From assembly GCA_905147135.1 (NCBI GenBank), contig LR990045.1, positions 12,252,173 to 12,316,172 on the forward strand: a DNA stretch of 64,000 nucleotides, written 5' to 3'. The position numbers and the translations under genes were made by a program. Position 1 is the stretch's first letter. Every line of letters starts with the position of its first letter. The stretch comes from Blastobasis lacticolella (taxonomy: Eukaryota; Arthropoda; Insecta; Lepidoptera; Blastobasidae). Shown piece by piece: positions 1 through 11,800 of the stretch. The notes beneath the pieces are model-generated. The model made no database searches. It saw only the letters and a list, made by a program, of their open reading frames with translations, and had not been told where the DNA came from.

Positions 1-624
1 GTCGGCCAAAGTCTCGGGCGTATCGGGAGCAAATGTATCATTAGAAAAAAGGATACGAGCTGCCCCTTTGATATCACCATCATTAATTTTATTTTCTACA
101 TGTTGAAGTACATTCTGAGTTGGTGTATAACGTGTATGTGAATTTGAATTATTAAGAGTGAGAGGGTTTAAACAGTTTTTTTTAATACTTGCTGTCAATG
201 AATTTAAAAAAGTGTTAGGACCGGTATCTTCAACATGCAGAATACGGAATGGGAAGGTGAGAAGATGCTCCCAGCTCTCTTTGTCATTTTTGGCTGTAGC
301 CCTTTGAATATCTCGTGCAAGGGCTTGGGCTACAGCGATCCTCGCCCCCCGGGGGATCCTTTTCAAAATCCGTTTAGAAGTTTTTAGATGGGCCACCCGT
401 TCCCAGAATGGCTTTAAAGGGACTAGAGGGTCTGAGACTGGGGCACTGGGAATAGGGGCCGACGAAGGGACAGAGGCGATAAGTATGCTGCGATCTTTGT
501 GAGACTTACCAATGTGGATGTTGAGGCCTCTCTGTCCCTTGAAGAAGAGAGGCTGGGGGCATCTGGGACATCGTATCAAATTTTGTAATGACCTCGACCG
601 CGCGTCATTTGCATCCTGGGACAT
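1..624 (-). CDS. Start of a zinc-finger retroelement ORF, runs off left edge
   Basis: An open frame of 208 codons begins at an ATG at 624-622 and has no stop before position 1. About 15 residues in there is a C2H2-type finger (CPRC, a phenylalanine-rich spacer, then HIGKSH). This is followed by a serine/proline-rich linker, a segment with FWERV and IAVAQALARD, and near the edge the stretch GDIKGAARILFSND followed by PDTPETLAD. That arrangement (finger, then the 'AARLLFSND' block, then an RT) is one I recognise from single-ORF invertebrate retroelements with a C-terminal nuclease-like domain. The RT itself would lie outside the window. The frame is uninterrupted, so this copy may be fairly young. 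A degenerate RT and C-terminal part of the same family lies at 59.1-60.5 kb on the other strand. The exact clade is not certain. Confidence 0.75.
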   Translation of the reverse strand, partial: MSQDANDARSRSLQNLIRCPRCPQPLFFKGQRGLNIHIGKSHKDRSILIASVPSSAPIPSAPVSDPLVPLKPFWERVAHLKTSKRILKRIPRGARIAVAQALARDIQRATAKNDKESWEHLLTFPFRILHVEDTGPNTFLNSLTASIKKNCLNPLTLNNSNSHTRYTPTQNVLQHVENKINDGDIKGAARILFSNDTFAPDTPETLAD

Positions 625-1534
625 GGGGTATTGGGGATATTTACAGACAAGATTTCAAAAAACTAAAACTAGGTGCTATATAAAAATAAAGTATCCAAAT
701 AAAATCACAAGTCAAAATGATATCCAACAGACATTCTGACATATTTGACGCTGTCTTGTTGTTGTGACGTGCGCCATTTTGCACCGAAGCCAGCCGAAGG
801 CAGCCGAAAAATATTCACAGCGTCTCGTAACCAGGCAACGCCTTACGTTGCCGAGGTAACAGCTTGTCTTAAGTCTTCCTGATGTCACAACAAAACTCAG
901 CCTGTCAACTCAGCACAGCCTCAACAAATAAATTATATACACTGAAAATTGGGGACACGCACAACTACGCCCACGCACCACAGTATGCTCCACCACTGGG
1001 CGCGACGCGCACTAACCGCTAGGCCTTCCAGAAAGCGTTTAATATATTTAATATAAATTTTCAAGCGGTAGACGTGACATTGACAAATTAATTTGAATTT
1101 TTTCAGTGATTCAATTGATTTATTTATATTATGAATTCATTTATATAATTTTTTTTTATGACCTTAATGAAATCTTTCTAGTCAAGGTATATGAGGTACG
1201 TGAAAATAGTTTTTCTTAATATTATAAGTATACAAAGTGATACAGTACAATGATACCATGTAAACGATGGTGGAGCTCTCAATTTTTTCCACGACTTTCT
1301 TGTCAGACTGTAGCTATACATATATTTTACAATTATAAAACCTGACGGGCACTGCAATATGAAAATTTATTAAAAAATCAACATTTATTGTGCGACCAGC
1401 CACGGATCTCTCTACCTGCTTACTGTCTTTTGATAAATACAACCTGGGAGTTTTCAAATCTAAAGTATAAAGCTCCGTTTTTGATAAGAGTGGTTCACCA
1501 GACCGCAGTGTTGCTTAATATTAGACATACCACA
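625..1534. other. Non-coding flank, no gene seen
   Basis: This is AT-rich sequence upstream of the retroelement ORF, probably partly its 5' leader. I see no ORF of significance, no RNA gene and no recognisable repeat. Confidence 0.4.
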
Positions 1535-1610
1535 CCTGTAGTCCAAGACATCCTGTAGTCCAAGACACCTGTAGTCCAAGACATCCTGTATTCCAAGACA
1601 TCCTGCAGTC
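1535..1610. repeat. 17-bp minisatellite, about 4.5 copies
   Basis: The unit CCTGTAGTCCAAGACAT is repeated at 1535-1551, 1552-1567 (one base short), 1568-1584, 1585-1601 (one substitution) and a partial copy at 1602-1610. The periodicity is read directly from the sequence. Confidence 0.9.
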
Positions 1611-2560
1611 ATGCTAGTTTTACAATGTTTGTGCTGACATAAATTATTTTTTCTTCATACAGTCCACGTGCATAGACATTCAATTACAACGTTTCATCGG
1701 AATTAAACAGAATAGGTCGACCTATCTATTAGTTGAACCCATAGCACAACAGGAATGTTCTAAAATGTATAATAAATACAAAGAAGAAATATAAGTGGGG
1801 GACGAGGAATAAAAATATTACAAACAATATTATTTTTATTTAGTAATTTGATTTGTTCTGGGACTGAGGTAGGTACAGTACCCGTTCATGTGACTTTTAA
1901 AAGAAAAACTGACAAAGTGATACTAAATTGACTAGTGTTACTAAACTACAAGCGATTTTGGTATTATTTTAATTTTAAAATGCTTTATCTTGTTACCTTT
2001 TGCATGCTATAAAACATTTTAACAGCTGCTCAGGAATACGAATTTTAATGTGGTCATGTACTTATGAACGTAACCGTACCTAAATAACTAAAATAATTTT
2101 TTTTCCATGCCTAAATCCTACCTACCTACCTTATACCTACAGACTTGCCGCAGACCACACCGCGCCGCGACACCGGCCGGCTCACAGATTGATTGATATT
2201 TTGTTGTTCTTTTTTTACTTACGTAAATACCTACCTTACAGACTTGAATTTAATTCCTATTGTACCTTTGTTGTGCTGTGGTGGTTTGTCCTGTTAGGTA
2301 GTGATAATTATAAAATATGTTTTATCCATTTATTCGGAATATACAGAGATAATAACTGTAGTTCTGTTGTAGCACAGAAAGTTATTATTAACGTGTTGTA
2401 GGTAGGTACTATACTTACAACTTAAAATTTCTGTGGTAGGAACTTACATCACAACTACATTAAAAAAATTGAACCGTTTTTAGTGTTTTTTCGCTATAAT
2501 ATAGGGTACGTTTAAACTTAAAGAAAAATGGTATGTGGAGGCAAAGTAGTAGGCGACTTT
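1611..2560. other. AT-rich intergenic DNA
   Basis: There is no coding pattern. Short CCTACC-type runs occur around 2110-2140. I recognise nothing else here. Confidence 0.4.
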
Positions 2561-2705
2561 ACCCCTATCTGCCCTTTTTTTCTTTCGTACAAACCACCCC
2601 TGTGTTATAACCAACAAAACAAAAACAAGAATTATCCATATCGATCCAACCGCTTTCGAGTTATAGCGATACTAACGAAGAGCAATTGATTTTATATATC
2701 GAAAT
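2561..2705 (+). repeat. Degraded lepidopteran interspersed repeat
   Basis: The stretch around 2640-2690 (ATCCAACCGCTTTCGAGTTA and the following TAGCGATACTAACGAA) matches the 'rooted in CGGTTCAGCCG, CGAGTTATAGCG' type of dispersed repeat that is very common in moth and butterfly genomes. Similar material appears near 20.6 and 24.9 kb. Confidence 0.4.
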
Positions 2706-3242
2706 TGTTTCATTACAAAACTATCTAGTATGCCACATCAATTTTGCAGTAAATTATTATATTGTTTTGATGTACATATTATGGATATAAAACGGCATTT
2801 ATGAAGTTTCTGGCGACTCTGGGTATTTTTAGCCATCACCTTTAGTTAGTTTCATTTTGTGTTAATTAGTTAAGAATTGATTTTCTGTATTATTTTGCTT
2901 ATGTTAAATAAATATAGGCATATCAAATATAATCAAAATAATTTATTTTCCATTAAGTCAATTACAAAATGTTCCTTAGAAATTACTTAAACTACTTAAA
3001 CACTATGTTGGTACACAAAACAAAAACTACAAAAACAATTTACGTGTGGAGGGTATCATCTCGGTATAAGCTGAGCAGGCACTAAGGACTACTCAGCACT
3101 GATTTTCAGATAGCTCCTTTTTTTTACTTTTTTAATAAGTAAGTAGATATTTTAAAAGATTAATTTAGAATAATAATCCATCTATAAGCAAAACAAAAAT
3201 TTATAAACAAATAACTACCTGTTTTATAGATACATTATATTA

Positions 3243-3310
3243 TACTAGCTTTTGCCAGCAACTTCGTTCGCGTGGATTTTTTACGTTTTCCCGTTCATTT
3301 CAAATACGAG
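3243..3310 (+). repeat. 'Actagcttttgcc...ttcgttcgcgtgga' repeat end
   Basis: The sequence CTAGCTTTTGCCAGCAACTT followed by CGTTCGCGTGGA is the stereotyped terminal block of abundant lepidopteran SINE- or Helitron-like repeats. Related blocks occur at 7.99, 20.6, 24.9 and 52.3 kb. Confidence 0.5.
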
Positions 3311-4189
3311 TACAATACCTATTTCAACCAGTTTCCGTTCCCGTTCAAATATACACTACACACCTCCAAAATTTCATGCTTGCTGTAGCAAGCGGTTTCG
3401 TTTGTTTCGGTTGTATTAGCAGTTAGCCAATATTTCAAAATTCCACCCCCTGTTGTACTTTTCTCAGGGACAAATGTACAAAAATGAGTGAGGGTAATCG
3501 TCGAATCCGAAAGAGGGTGGACCGATATGTCTATCCTTAGGATACTTCACACAGCGGCACCAGTCAACTCCTGACCATGACGCATGCAACTGCGTCGAAA
3601 TATCGAGGTAAAAACAATACTAACCGTGGTAACAAACTCGATAACATGTGTAGTGAAAGTGTAGTCTTTGTACCACGAAAGTCTTAAAACCTAAATTAAA
3701 AAAAAACTTTCTAAGTACTCCGTTTCTCAGCTCTATAAAATAAACATCAATTCAAAAGGTCAAGCTTTTAGGCCCAGGGGTATTAATCAATCAGCTTTGC
3801 TAACTTTTATCCATTATTTCACACCCTTAGGAGATGAATTTCCAATAAAACCTTCTTGTGCTCATATCCATCATATCGCAAACATCCAAAAAATTCAACC
3901 TCATGCATTGCAAACGCATTGTCAGAAATGCAAACTTTCGTCCCTATTTCATCCACTTGGTGACGAATGTCTAAATGTCCCTTCTTAGTAAATAGTGAAC
4001 ACCTATATCATGTAGTAAATCGCCATGTAAAATTGAAATCTTTCAAACCCAGAGGTTTTCGCTCTGTATTGTCAGAAATCGATTCCCTGTTTCAGTATAA
4101 ACAAACAAACAAACAACAAAGAGCAAACATACAACTTATGACAATCGATAGGAAACTTTACTATTTATCACTTTATGTTAAAAAATTTC
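3311..4189. other. Intergenic DNA with decayed repeats
   Basis: The pieces at about 3805-3850 and 3940-4010 (CCCTTAGGAGATGAATTTCC and CCACTTGGTGACGAATGT) look like two diverged copies of one short dispersed repeat. A (CAAA)n run occurs at 4100-4118. There is no gene. Confidence 0.35.
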
Positions 4190-4500
4190 GAAAGCAGTAT
4201 TGGAGGGCGACATCGGAGGCACGAGTCCTTGATTCGGAGGGACGTCTGGTGGATGCATCTCTTTATGCTGCTTCTTCAGCAGCTCGTGGAAATACGAGCG
4301 CCATCTCTCCTTTACCGCACGGTCGTCGCATAACAGGTAACCTTCAGGGTCATTTACACAGCGTCAAATGGAAATATCATGTGCCGCTATCACCCTCGAT
4401 CGTGCCAACTTGTTAATAAGTTTCTGCCCTTCAGACGATTCTAACTTATCGTACAAAGGATGTTTTTGGTCATGACTGGATCGCCATATCGCGGTGGTAG
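4190..4500 (-). pseudogene. RTE-type LINE linker fragment, displaced
   Basis: The minus strand encodes HPLYDKLESSEGQKLINKLA, then after a stop RCVNDPEGYLLCDD and ERWRSYFHELL. This is the region between endonuclease and reverse transcriptase in RTE-clade ORFs, which typically has a 'Y..L...EG...I..LA..R' block followed by 'KERW..YF..LLN'. It lies beyond the (ATG)n 3' end of the RTE copy at 4549-7285, which lacks this very segment. It therefore comes either from a second copy or from a rearrangement. One in-frame stop is visible. Confidence 0.6.
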
Positions 4501-4569
4501 CAATACCACTAGTTTGGTAGGCAGCGTGATCTTCAGGAGATTAAGATCATCATCATCATCATCATATCA

Positions 4570-5936
4570 GCCAGAAGACGCCCACTGCTGGGCATATACC
4601 TTCCACAGAGATTTCCACAAAGGCCCGGTCCTGTGCTTTCCGCATCCAGCTGGTACCTGCGATCCTTACCAGGTCGTCGGTCCACCTTGTAGGAGGCCTA
4701 CCCACGCTGCGTCTTCCGGTACGTGGTCGCCACTCAAGAACTTTACTGCCCCATCGGCCATCTGTTCTTCGAGCTATGGTGGCCTGCCCACTGCCACTTC
4801 AGTCTGGCAATCCTTAGGGCTATGTCGGTGACCTTAGTTCGCTTGCCTTCCTCATTTCTGATTCGATCGCGTAAAGAAACTTCGAGCATAGCTCTTTCCA
4901 TTGCCCTCTGGGTGAGTGAGCTTCCTTATACAGCCGTGAACGACCACGTTTAAGTTCCGTAGGCCCTCACTGGCAACACACACATTGGTCAAAGACCTTC
5001 GTCTTGAGACACTGAGGTAATTTTGGGACGAAAATATATGGCGTAGCTTCCCGAACGCTGCCTAACCGAGTTGGATTCGTCGATTTACCTCTTTCTCGAA
5101 ATTGGACCTACCTATCTGGACTATTTGTCCAAGGTATGTATTATCGTCAACAACTTCAAGTGGAGTGCCTCCAACTATCACTGGAGTAGGCACAACATGG
5201 ACATTCGACATAATTTTCATCTTGTCGATGTTTATTTTAAGACTTACTTGTTGCGAGGCACTACAGAGGTCATCGGGCATTTTGCCCAAGTCTTCCAGAG
5301 TTTCAGCCATGACTACGATATTGTCAGCAAATCTGAGGTAAGTGAGGTACTTGCCGTTAATATTGTGGCCAAATGCGTCCCAGTCTAGAAGCCTAAAGAT
5401 AGCCTCCAGTGCAGCGGTGAACAATTTCGGTGATATGACATCACCTTGTCTAACACCTCGCTGTAGCTGAATTGGCTCTGTGGTCTTATCCTGGAGACGA
5501 ACTGACAAAGTGGCGTTTTTGTACAAACACTTCAGTGCTTTGATATATCGATAGTCAATTTGGCACTGCTGCAGAGACTGGAGTTTCGATCGAATCGAAG
5601 GCTTTCTCATAATCCACAAACGCCAAGCATAATGGCCGGTTATACTTTCTGTATAACCTGCCGCCGCGTATGTAGGTGGTCTATGGTACTAAAACCTCTT
5701 CGGAATCCGGCTTGTTCGGGAGGCTGGAAGGCATCAAACCTGCGTGCGAGACGATTTGTAATGCCTCTCGAAAACAGCTTATACACATGGGTCAGCAGCG
5801 ATATTGGTCTGAAGATCTTCAAGAGAGCCTTATCACCTTTCTTGAAGAACAATATCACTATGCTTCTGTGCCATGCTTCCGGCGTTTTACCCTTGAGGAT
5901 GACGGAATTGAACAGCTTCTGAAGGGTCTTAAGCAC
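4570..5936 (-). pseudogene. RTE reverse transcriptase domain, frameshifted
   Basis: RT blocks are visible in different minus frames. FFKKGDKALLKIFRPISLL and EQAGFRRGFSTIDHLH lie at 5640-5936. Motif A, FVDYEKAFDSIE, is near 5583-5621. Motif B, GVRQGDVISPKLF, and motif C, FADN, lie at 5062-5619. The catalytic FADD has become FADN, so the enzyme would be dead even with the frame repaired. The C-terminal tail (RTDGRWG, VLEWRP, TGRRSVG, ending QQWASSG) continues to about 4570. Confidence 0.75.
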
Positions 5937-6477
5937 AGGTTTGCCACCAGCTTTCAGAAGCTCAACCGTAATTCAATCCGCCGAGATTTGGATGCTTACC
6001 ACTTTTTAAAGAGGGCTTTCTTTACAGTAATCTCCCTCTAGACTGTGTTGTTCTACCACCAAGTCTCCTTGTCAGGCTTGCGTCCGCCCCTTGACACCCC
6101 CAGCACCGTTCTTGCTGCCCGTGCGATAGCTGCCCGAGTTCTGTCCCAAAGTTGTTAGACGGATTCACCGTCTGTCGCAACACTAAGGTCGTTGACAACA
6201 GCGGCGAATAGGACTTGGTTCCTTCAAGCAGCCACCGGGTTTGGCGTCGGCACTGCTCCGTGTATTTGCCTCGGGGCTTCACGCGCAGGTCCATCACAAT
6301 GACCCGATGTTGGGCAGTGAAACTCTATCCGGGTATGACTTTACAGGTGGCCATTTTGCCGATATTGTCTTCGAGTGAAAAAGTAATCGATCTGAGAGGC
6401 GCTCCTCCCACTCTTGTAGGTGATCAGATGCTCGGATTGCTTTTGAGAAAATGTGTCCACAATAGCCAAATCGGCAG

Positions 6478-7143
6478 TCATAAAAGTCCGGAGAACTCCT
6501 TTCCCTTCAGCGTTACGGTTTCCAAAACCAAAGCCGCTATGAACACGGCCACACTCCTCACACTTCTCACCAAAATGACAACAATACCCTGCGACAACGG
6601 AACGTTACGTAGTACTTCCCCGATTTGCTCGCTGCAACCGACCTGTGGAGCGTAGGCGCTTATTAAATCAGTCACAACCCCTTCGATAAGCACTCCCACA
6701 ACCATAAAGCAGTCGTTTATACGCTTCACGTCCAAGACGTCCCGATACTCTTCAGAGAGCACGACCCCCACCCCTTTATCCCCACTCGGAGAGCCAGCGT
6801 ATATTAGCTTATAGCCGTTCCCGATGTTACGGGACGTGTTGCCTCTCCACCTAGTCTCCTGCAGAAACGCCACTGCCACCTTACGTCTGGCGATTACGTT
6901 GGCCAACTCACGAGCACGCCCGCTCAGCGTGCCAAGGTTCCAACTAGCACCGCGAACTTTTCTTTGGGCTAACTTCTTTAACCGGGTTCGCCCTTGTCCC
7001 GATAGCCCTAACCCATTTAACACAGAGGTAGGGCGATCCCTCTGCGCGTCGTTTCGCGGCGACGCCCTATCTGTGTCGGGTTGCTGTACTTGAACTTTCA
7101 TTGTTTTGTGGGGCTTTTGCTTTTTACATGCGTGGACTCCCAT
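6478..7143 (-). pseudogene. RTE AP-like endonuclease domain, broken
   Basis: The frame reads WNLGTLSGRARELANVIARR, then VAFLQETRWRG (catalytic Glu in QET), GVGVVLSEEYRD, and TDLISAYAPQVGCSEQ. These are the standard motifs of the apurinic endonuclease that nicks target DNA in RTE LINEs. After QVGC the frame degenerates, and the GDFN and SDH ends of the nuclease are lost or frameshifted. A thumb-like piece (around 6022-6297) follows in another frame. The domain is not functional as it stands. Confidence 0.75.
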
Positions 7144-7285
7144 TTGAGTCGCTCAACCTGTGAGGGAAAAGTACGTTCGCCAGAGCCTCGTCCGTCTGTT
7201 AGCAGGGGGACCACGTGCAGGCGAGGTTGGCTTGGGCCCCTGAGATGGTGGATGGACCTCATAAGCCCCCTTGGCTGACAATACT

Positions 7286-8491
7286 ATAGGTACCTAGCTA
7301 TTTAGGAAAGTGTTTGTTACATCCGTTTAAAAGTCGGACGGTATCTATCGGTTACCAGTGTGACTAATGAACGTCTTAATTATATAGGGAATGCTTATTA
7401 ATTTGTTTTCCATTAAATAGAAACGAGTTGAGAATGATTAGCGGAGAGCTAGTTTCTCGCAGGATGGCCGTGTCGGAGACAGACATGAGCATAGTTATAA
7501 TTTGGACTAGGAAACGCAACATCGATCGATGCGCCACTTGGCAGATGGCTGGAAGTATGGTAATGACGTCATATTCGGCGCGCGGCCGTAACACAAACCT
7601 TTAAAATTGTCCACTGATGAGTCAATAACCGGAACTAGCTGCTGCTCTATTAAAAAGGCTATGTGGAAGTAGTTTTACTCCAGAAGTGAGAGTTTGAGTA
7701 CGCACCTCACTGGTTTTTGGTTTTGGTCAGGCAGGATGACCATGGGTGGTGGTGGGTTGTCAACTGACCCAAGGGTTTGATAGTTCCATATTACGTCTGC
7801 TACTGTAACTATCCTTAAGTCATCCAATTTTTTTATTGTTCGCTATTTTAATCAAACTGTTCGGCTGAATCTTTATTTCTACAAAACGAAAATATCTTCC
7901 GATAGATCTTTCCCCTGTCAGAGTATGTATATTCCCCTACGTATACATTATTCGGGGATTTCTACGGGAATGGGTCCAAACGCGGATGAAGTCGCAGGCA
8001 AAAAAGCTAGAAGGTACACAACAAAATGGTATTCAACTGGTTATGTAATGTTTTGCGAGAATATCTAACTACACCGATAAACCCAGACTTTGGGCTATTC
8101 GAAATTCTAGGTAAAACACGCGACCAAAATTGCTTGAAAAAAGACTGAGTATTTAACTATTGAATCCAGATTAAATCAAGCCAGGTGGTCCATCCATACG
8201 GACAACAAAATGTCATAAAATTCTAAAACAATTTTTTTTGGCCCTTGCTATTATTGCGCTTCGAATTTCCTTTTAAAGTTTTTAATCATCGGATGATAAA
8301 ACACTCGCAAATAAAACGTGTAGTATAAATGTTTTCTCAAAGATTTTGGGCATAGAGCTTTGACCTAGACCTAGAATGTAGGACCTATAGTGTATCTAAC
8401 ACTGTCACTCTGTCACAATTTTATATTATTATCTCAATGTCATATAAGAAGCTAGAACATTGAGTGACCTACCACGGGCTACCAAACTTGA
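7286..8491. other. Intergenic DNA; repeat remnant at 7880-8015
   Basis: Near 7970-8010 the sequence AACGCGGATGAAGTCGCAGG followed by AAAAAAGCTAG is the 3' block of a common lepidopteran Helitron/SINE-like repeat ending in CTAG. Elsewhere I see no gene. The 3' untranslated region of the SLC36-like gene, which is transcribed leftwards, should fall in this stretch, but I could not fix its poly(A) site. Confidence 0.4.
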
Positions 8492-8610
8492 CAATAGCAC
8501 TGGTTATGGAGGGGTATTTGACAACTTATAGCCGTCCTTTTGGGACACGTTGTATGTACCATTAAAAAGGAAACTAAATATAATTGTGACCTTAGCTGTG
8601 AGTGGGCTTC
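8492..8610 (-). repeat. Fragment of the TIR element X (A-half end)
   Basis: The block CAATAGCACTGG...GGGTATTTGACAACTTATA...GTACCATTAAAAAGGAAACT aligns, with differences, to the inner end of the A-half of element X at 44,108-44,220 and 47,660-47,764. It sits just downstream of the stop codon of the SLC36-like gene, so it is probably part of its 3' UTR. Confidence 0.6.
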
Positions 8611-8644
8611 ATTCATGTATGCTCTATGGTCAATATCTTTGGTT

Positions 8645-8851
8645 TTAGTTTTTCCCATAAACTGTTCTGATAAGCTCTGTTAAATTGAAGAATGTGCCTA
8701 TAATTCCTAGAATCACTCCAAAGCTTAACATTGCTGCGAACCGCCAAATGCGCCAATTGAACCTGCCAAGTCCTGGGTCATACCAGTCCAACATTAAATC
8801 GATAAGTGCGGGAAAGATGAAACCCATATTCGACAAGCAGAACGCGCCGAT
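8645..8851 (-). CDS. SLC36-like last exon with stop
   Basis: Encodes IGAFCLSNMGFIFPALIDLM, LDWYDPGLGRFNWRIWRFAA, a final helix (MLSFGVILGIIGTFF) and NLTELIRTVYGKN, then TAA. The acceptor is TTATTTACAG. It matches the 'GAxxxSxLGLIFPAxIE...' C-terminus of PAT transporters. Confidence 0.9.
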   Translation of the reverse strand: MGAFCLSNMGFIFPALIDLMLDWYDPGLGRFNWRIWRFAAMLSFGVILGIIGTFFNLTELIRTVYGKN

Positions 8852-11800
8852 CTGTAAATAACACACCAATAGTAATATATTTATTTTTAAGTTTTATACA
8901 GACTACTAAAAACAAGACCCAAGAGCCAAACCAGCAACTAAATGTCGTCATTTCGAAATGTCACATTGTTGTTAACAACGGCGACGCTGTCACCGGTTCA
9001 GATAAGTTTGTAACATGTTTGCGCTACCATGGGCCTTTTCACGGTGCGTTGGTGCTGGGTGCGTGCCCGTCCACAAAATCACGCATCGTCGAAACGCATA
9101 TAAATTGATGATGGGCTGAAGCACATATTTTATACATTTTACGCAGGCGTGAGGCGAGTTGCCTGCGCGTCTTTCTTCCGCAACGCCCTAACATTTTTTA
9201 AGAGAGGTAGGGCATAGCGGGGTATCTCGTTCGAATTGAAGCCGCCCGACTGGGAAAGTACCTCCACCTTACAGAATATCGCAGCTAAATAATACTCTTT
9301 TAAATAGTATTGTGTTTCTGCCGGTGAGTGAGGTTTCCAGTGCTCCATGGGGTGGGGATTTGGGGAACCGTGGCTTTGGCAGTGGAGTGGCATTTGCTTT
9401 TTGCTGCCAGAGCAACGTGTTATAGAGGTGGGCAACGCATTAGCGATACTCTTGGTGTTGCTAATGTCTATAGGCAGTGGTGACCACTTTCCATCAGGTG
9501 GCCCGCTTGCCTGTTTGCCTATCGTATGAAAAAAAAAAAAAAAAAAAACATTTAGCAGGCCTTTTAGCAGACCTTATTATTGTTCTATTTGATTCGACAG
9601 TGACCAGCATAACCTTATTAGGTAAAATCGATTCGCCAAAGCCTCGACAGTCTATTAGCGGCGGGGCTACGAGCAGTTTAAGTTGGCATACTGAGATAGA
9701 GGTATGGACCCATAACCCCCAGGGGGTTGTGTGTTTTATTTGAAAATATACTCACCACTCCCATCAATTTGTTCACATCTGGTAATGCAACCGATACCGC
9801 AGTGATAATCATCACAAACAAAACCCTATAGACTCTCTCCCATAACCAATACGACGACTCCGGGTGTCTTTTCTTCAGATAAACCCATATCAGATTGAAA
9901 GGTATCCAGAAGTTAAGAGCAAACGTTACATATATAATAAGTACCATGGCAAGCTTCAAGGTTGTCGTGAATCTGAAATTATATTAGATTTAATTAACAA
10001 TGAATTAATAAAATGACTAGACACTTGCCCCGGCACTTGGCACAGGGTTTCGCACAATTTCTTTGGTAAATACGTATCGTAGTTTAGCATCTAAATAAAC
10101 TTTTAATTTCAACAGGTAGGTTTATCAAATATTTAGTTTTGGCATAGGTATAGGTATGTGAATATGGTACCTAGTGTAACTGTATGTACCTATGAGACAA
10201 AACAGCTTAGTTAGTCCTAATTAGGACAACATACCTGCTACCTTGCTTTGTTATTTTAGCAACCTACGTATATATATAAATTTTATTGTAGTTATTTTGG
10301 GGGACAGACATAACCTCAAATCAAAGATTTATTATAAAATGTCTACCGTTATCGTTCAAGATCATCAGCTTCTAATCGCTCACATACCGCCATTTTTCCT
10401 ACGAATAGTACTATGAGTAGTAATTTATGTTATTTAATTGCTGATGAGAAGTTATTTGACCGACCACACTTGCGCTCTACCTATTGATATCGAGAGACTG
10501 AAAAAGAAACAGCGTATACACGAGATACGCTGATTTCTACACAGTGTTTTCCTTAACATAATCTCTTGCTGTGAGCACGTAAAATGTATATTAAAATTAC
10601 CAAGTAAGTATGTAGTACAAAAACTAAAAACCCCGATTGCCATAAAAAAACTTAAAAGCAAACATTTTTGTGAATAGTGATAATTTTTTTACTTTTGTGA
10701 GTCCTAAGTAGTCTATGGAACAGCTATGAATACTCACGTGCTGTAGGGGAAATTCACAGTGACAGGTGCCCTAGTCGCCTCACCGTATCCCCAATAGCCG
10801 AAGAATCCCACACCCATCACCATTAAGCATGTGCAAGTCATGCCTAGAAAAGTACAATATATTAGAAAGGCGCTCCGAGAGCTCAGTGAATGATCATAAC
10901 TAAATCAAGGTTTATTCATTAGGCTTTCCTCACACTCACAATAAATCATCATAATCATCATCCTCGTTGCCAATCCCGGTTTCTATCAGAGTCCGCATTC
11001 GTACTCTCCCTCTTTCATATCGCCCGGTATTCACAAGCTTGTGTTTTAATCCAATGTTCCATATTTTACGATATAATAATAATAATAAATGATTAACGCA
11101 AATACAGAACCGTAGGTGCGTTGTAAAGACTAAGATGAAATGCCTCATGCCTGTAATTAAATCCTGCCCGTAAAATAACTTATCCTTCAAACCTGATCAC
11201 AGCAATGCAAGCATTGTTGCTTGGCGGCAGAAATAGATAAGGCGGTGGTATTCACCGAGGCGGAATCCTCAGGCTTGACAAAGTTCAAGCACCTGATAAA
11301 ATGTGTCCGTTGCTTTTTGATTGCAACCTGTTGTTTGTTTATTGCAATTTTATATTTCTGTTTGCTTATAAGCAGACAATATTACAAAGGAACGCACCTA
11401 AAGACGGACACCTACCGATTTCCAGAACTCTTGTTATCTTTTTCGGTTGCTCCATACAGTTTTCTAATGCAAGGGTAACGCCCACCCCTTCCATGCTGAA
11501 AATACAAGTGGCCGTAAACTCGAAGAATCCGCTAATCGTCTTGAACGCTGGGAATTCCGACGGTGGCTTTGAGGCGGATTGGGTGCCGTACTTTACAGTG
11601 GCTATCACCACAATCACTGAAATCAGACAGTGCATCGATAATATTCGTTTCCGTTAATCGAAGGTAATGCCAAGAATACAGAACAAAACCAGTGCCCGCG
11701 TTCAATTGTATACCCTGACCACGCAGTACTTCTAGAAACGAAATAGACACGTCCATTTACCTGCACTACATTTTAATAAAATGAAAAAGAACGTATTCAG

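Larger units (their letters stand above)
4549..7285 (-). mobile_element. Decayed RTE-clade LINE, nearly full length
   Basis: On the minus strand the order is a 5' leader (about 7285-7145), AP-endonuclease, thumb/linker remnants, reverse transcriptase, the C-terminal 'WAGHHSS..WG..VLEWRPRTGRRSVG' region, and a terminal (ATG)n run (seen as ATC repeats at 4549-4565). A microsatellite 3' end is characteristic of RTE elements. Several frameshifts break the ORF, and the segment between endonuclease and RT is deleted near 5990-6020. RTE 3' ends of the same type recur at 14.56 and 18.7 kb, and a 5' leader fragment at 9.63 kb. Confidence 0.8.

Noticed and set aside
4549..4565. Free-standing (ATC)n microsatellite
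   Set aside because: It is the (ATG)n 3' terminus of the RTE LINE, as at 14.56 and 19.0 kb.
5071..5922. Plus-strand frames across the RTE
   Set aside because: They mirror the minus-strand RT pseudogene, whose motifs are recognisable.
10936..11190. 84-codon minus frame in an intron of the transporter
   Set aside because: It overlaps a recognisable LINE 3' UTR fragment and is not compatible with the exon phases.
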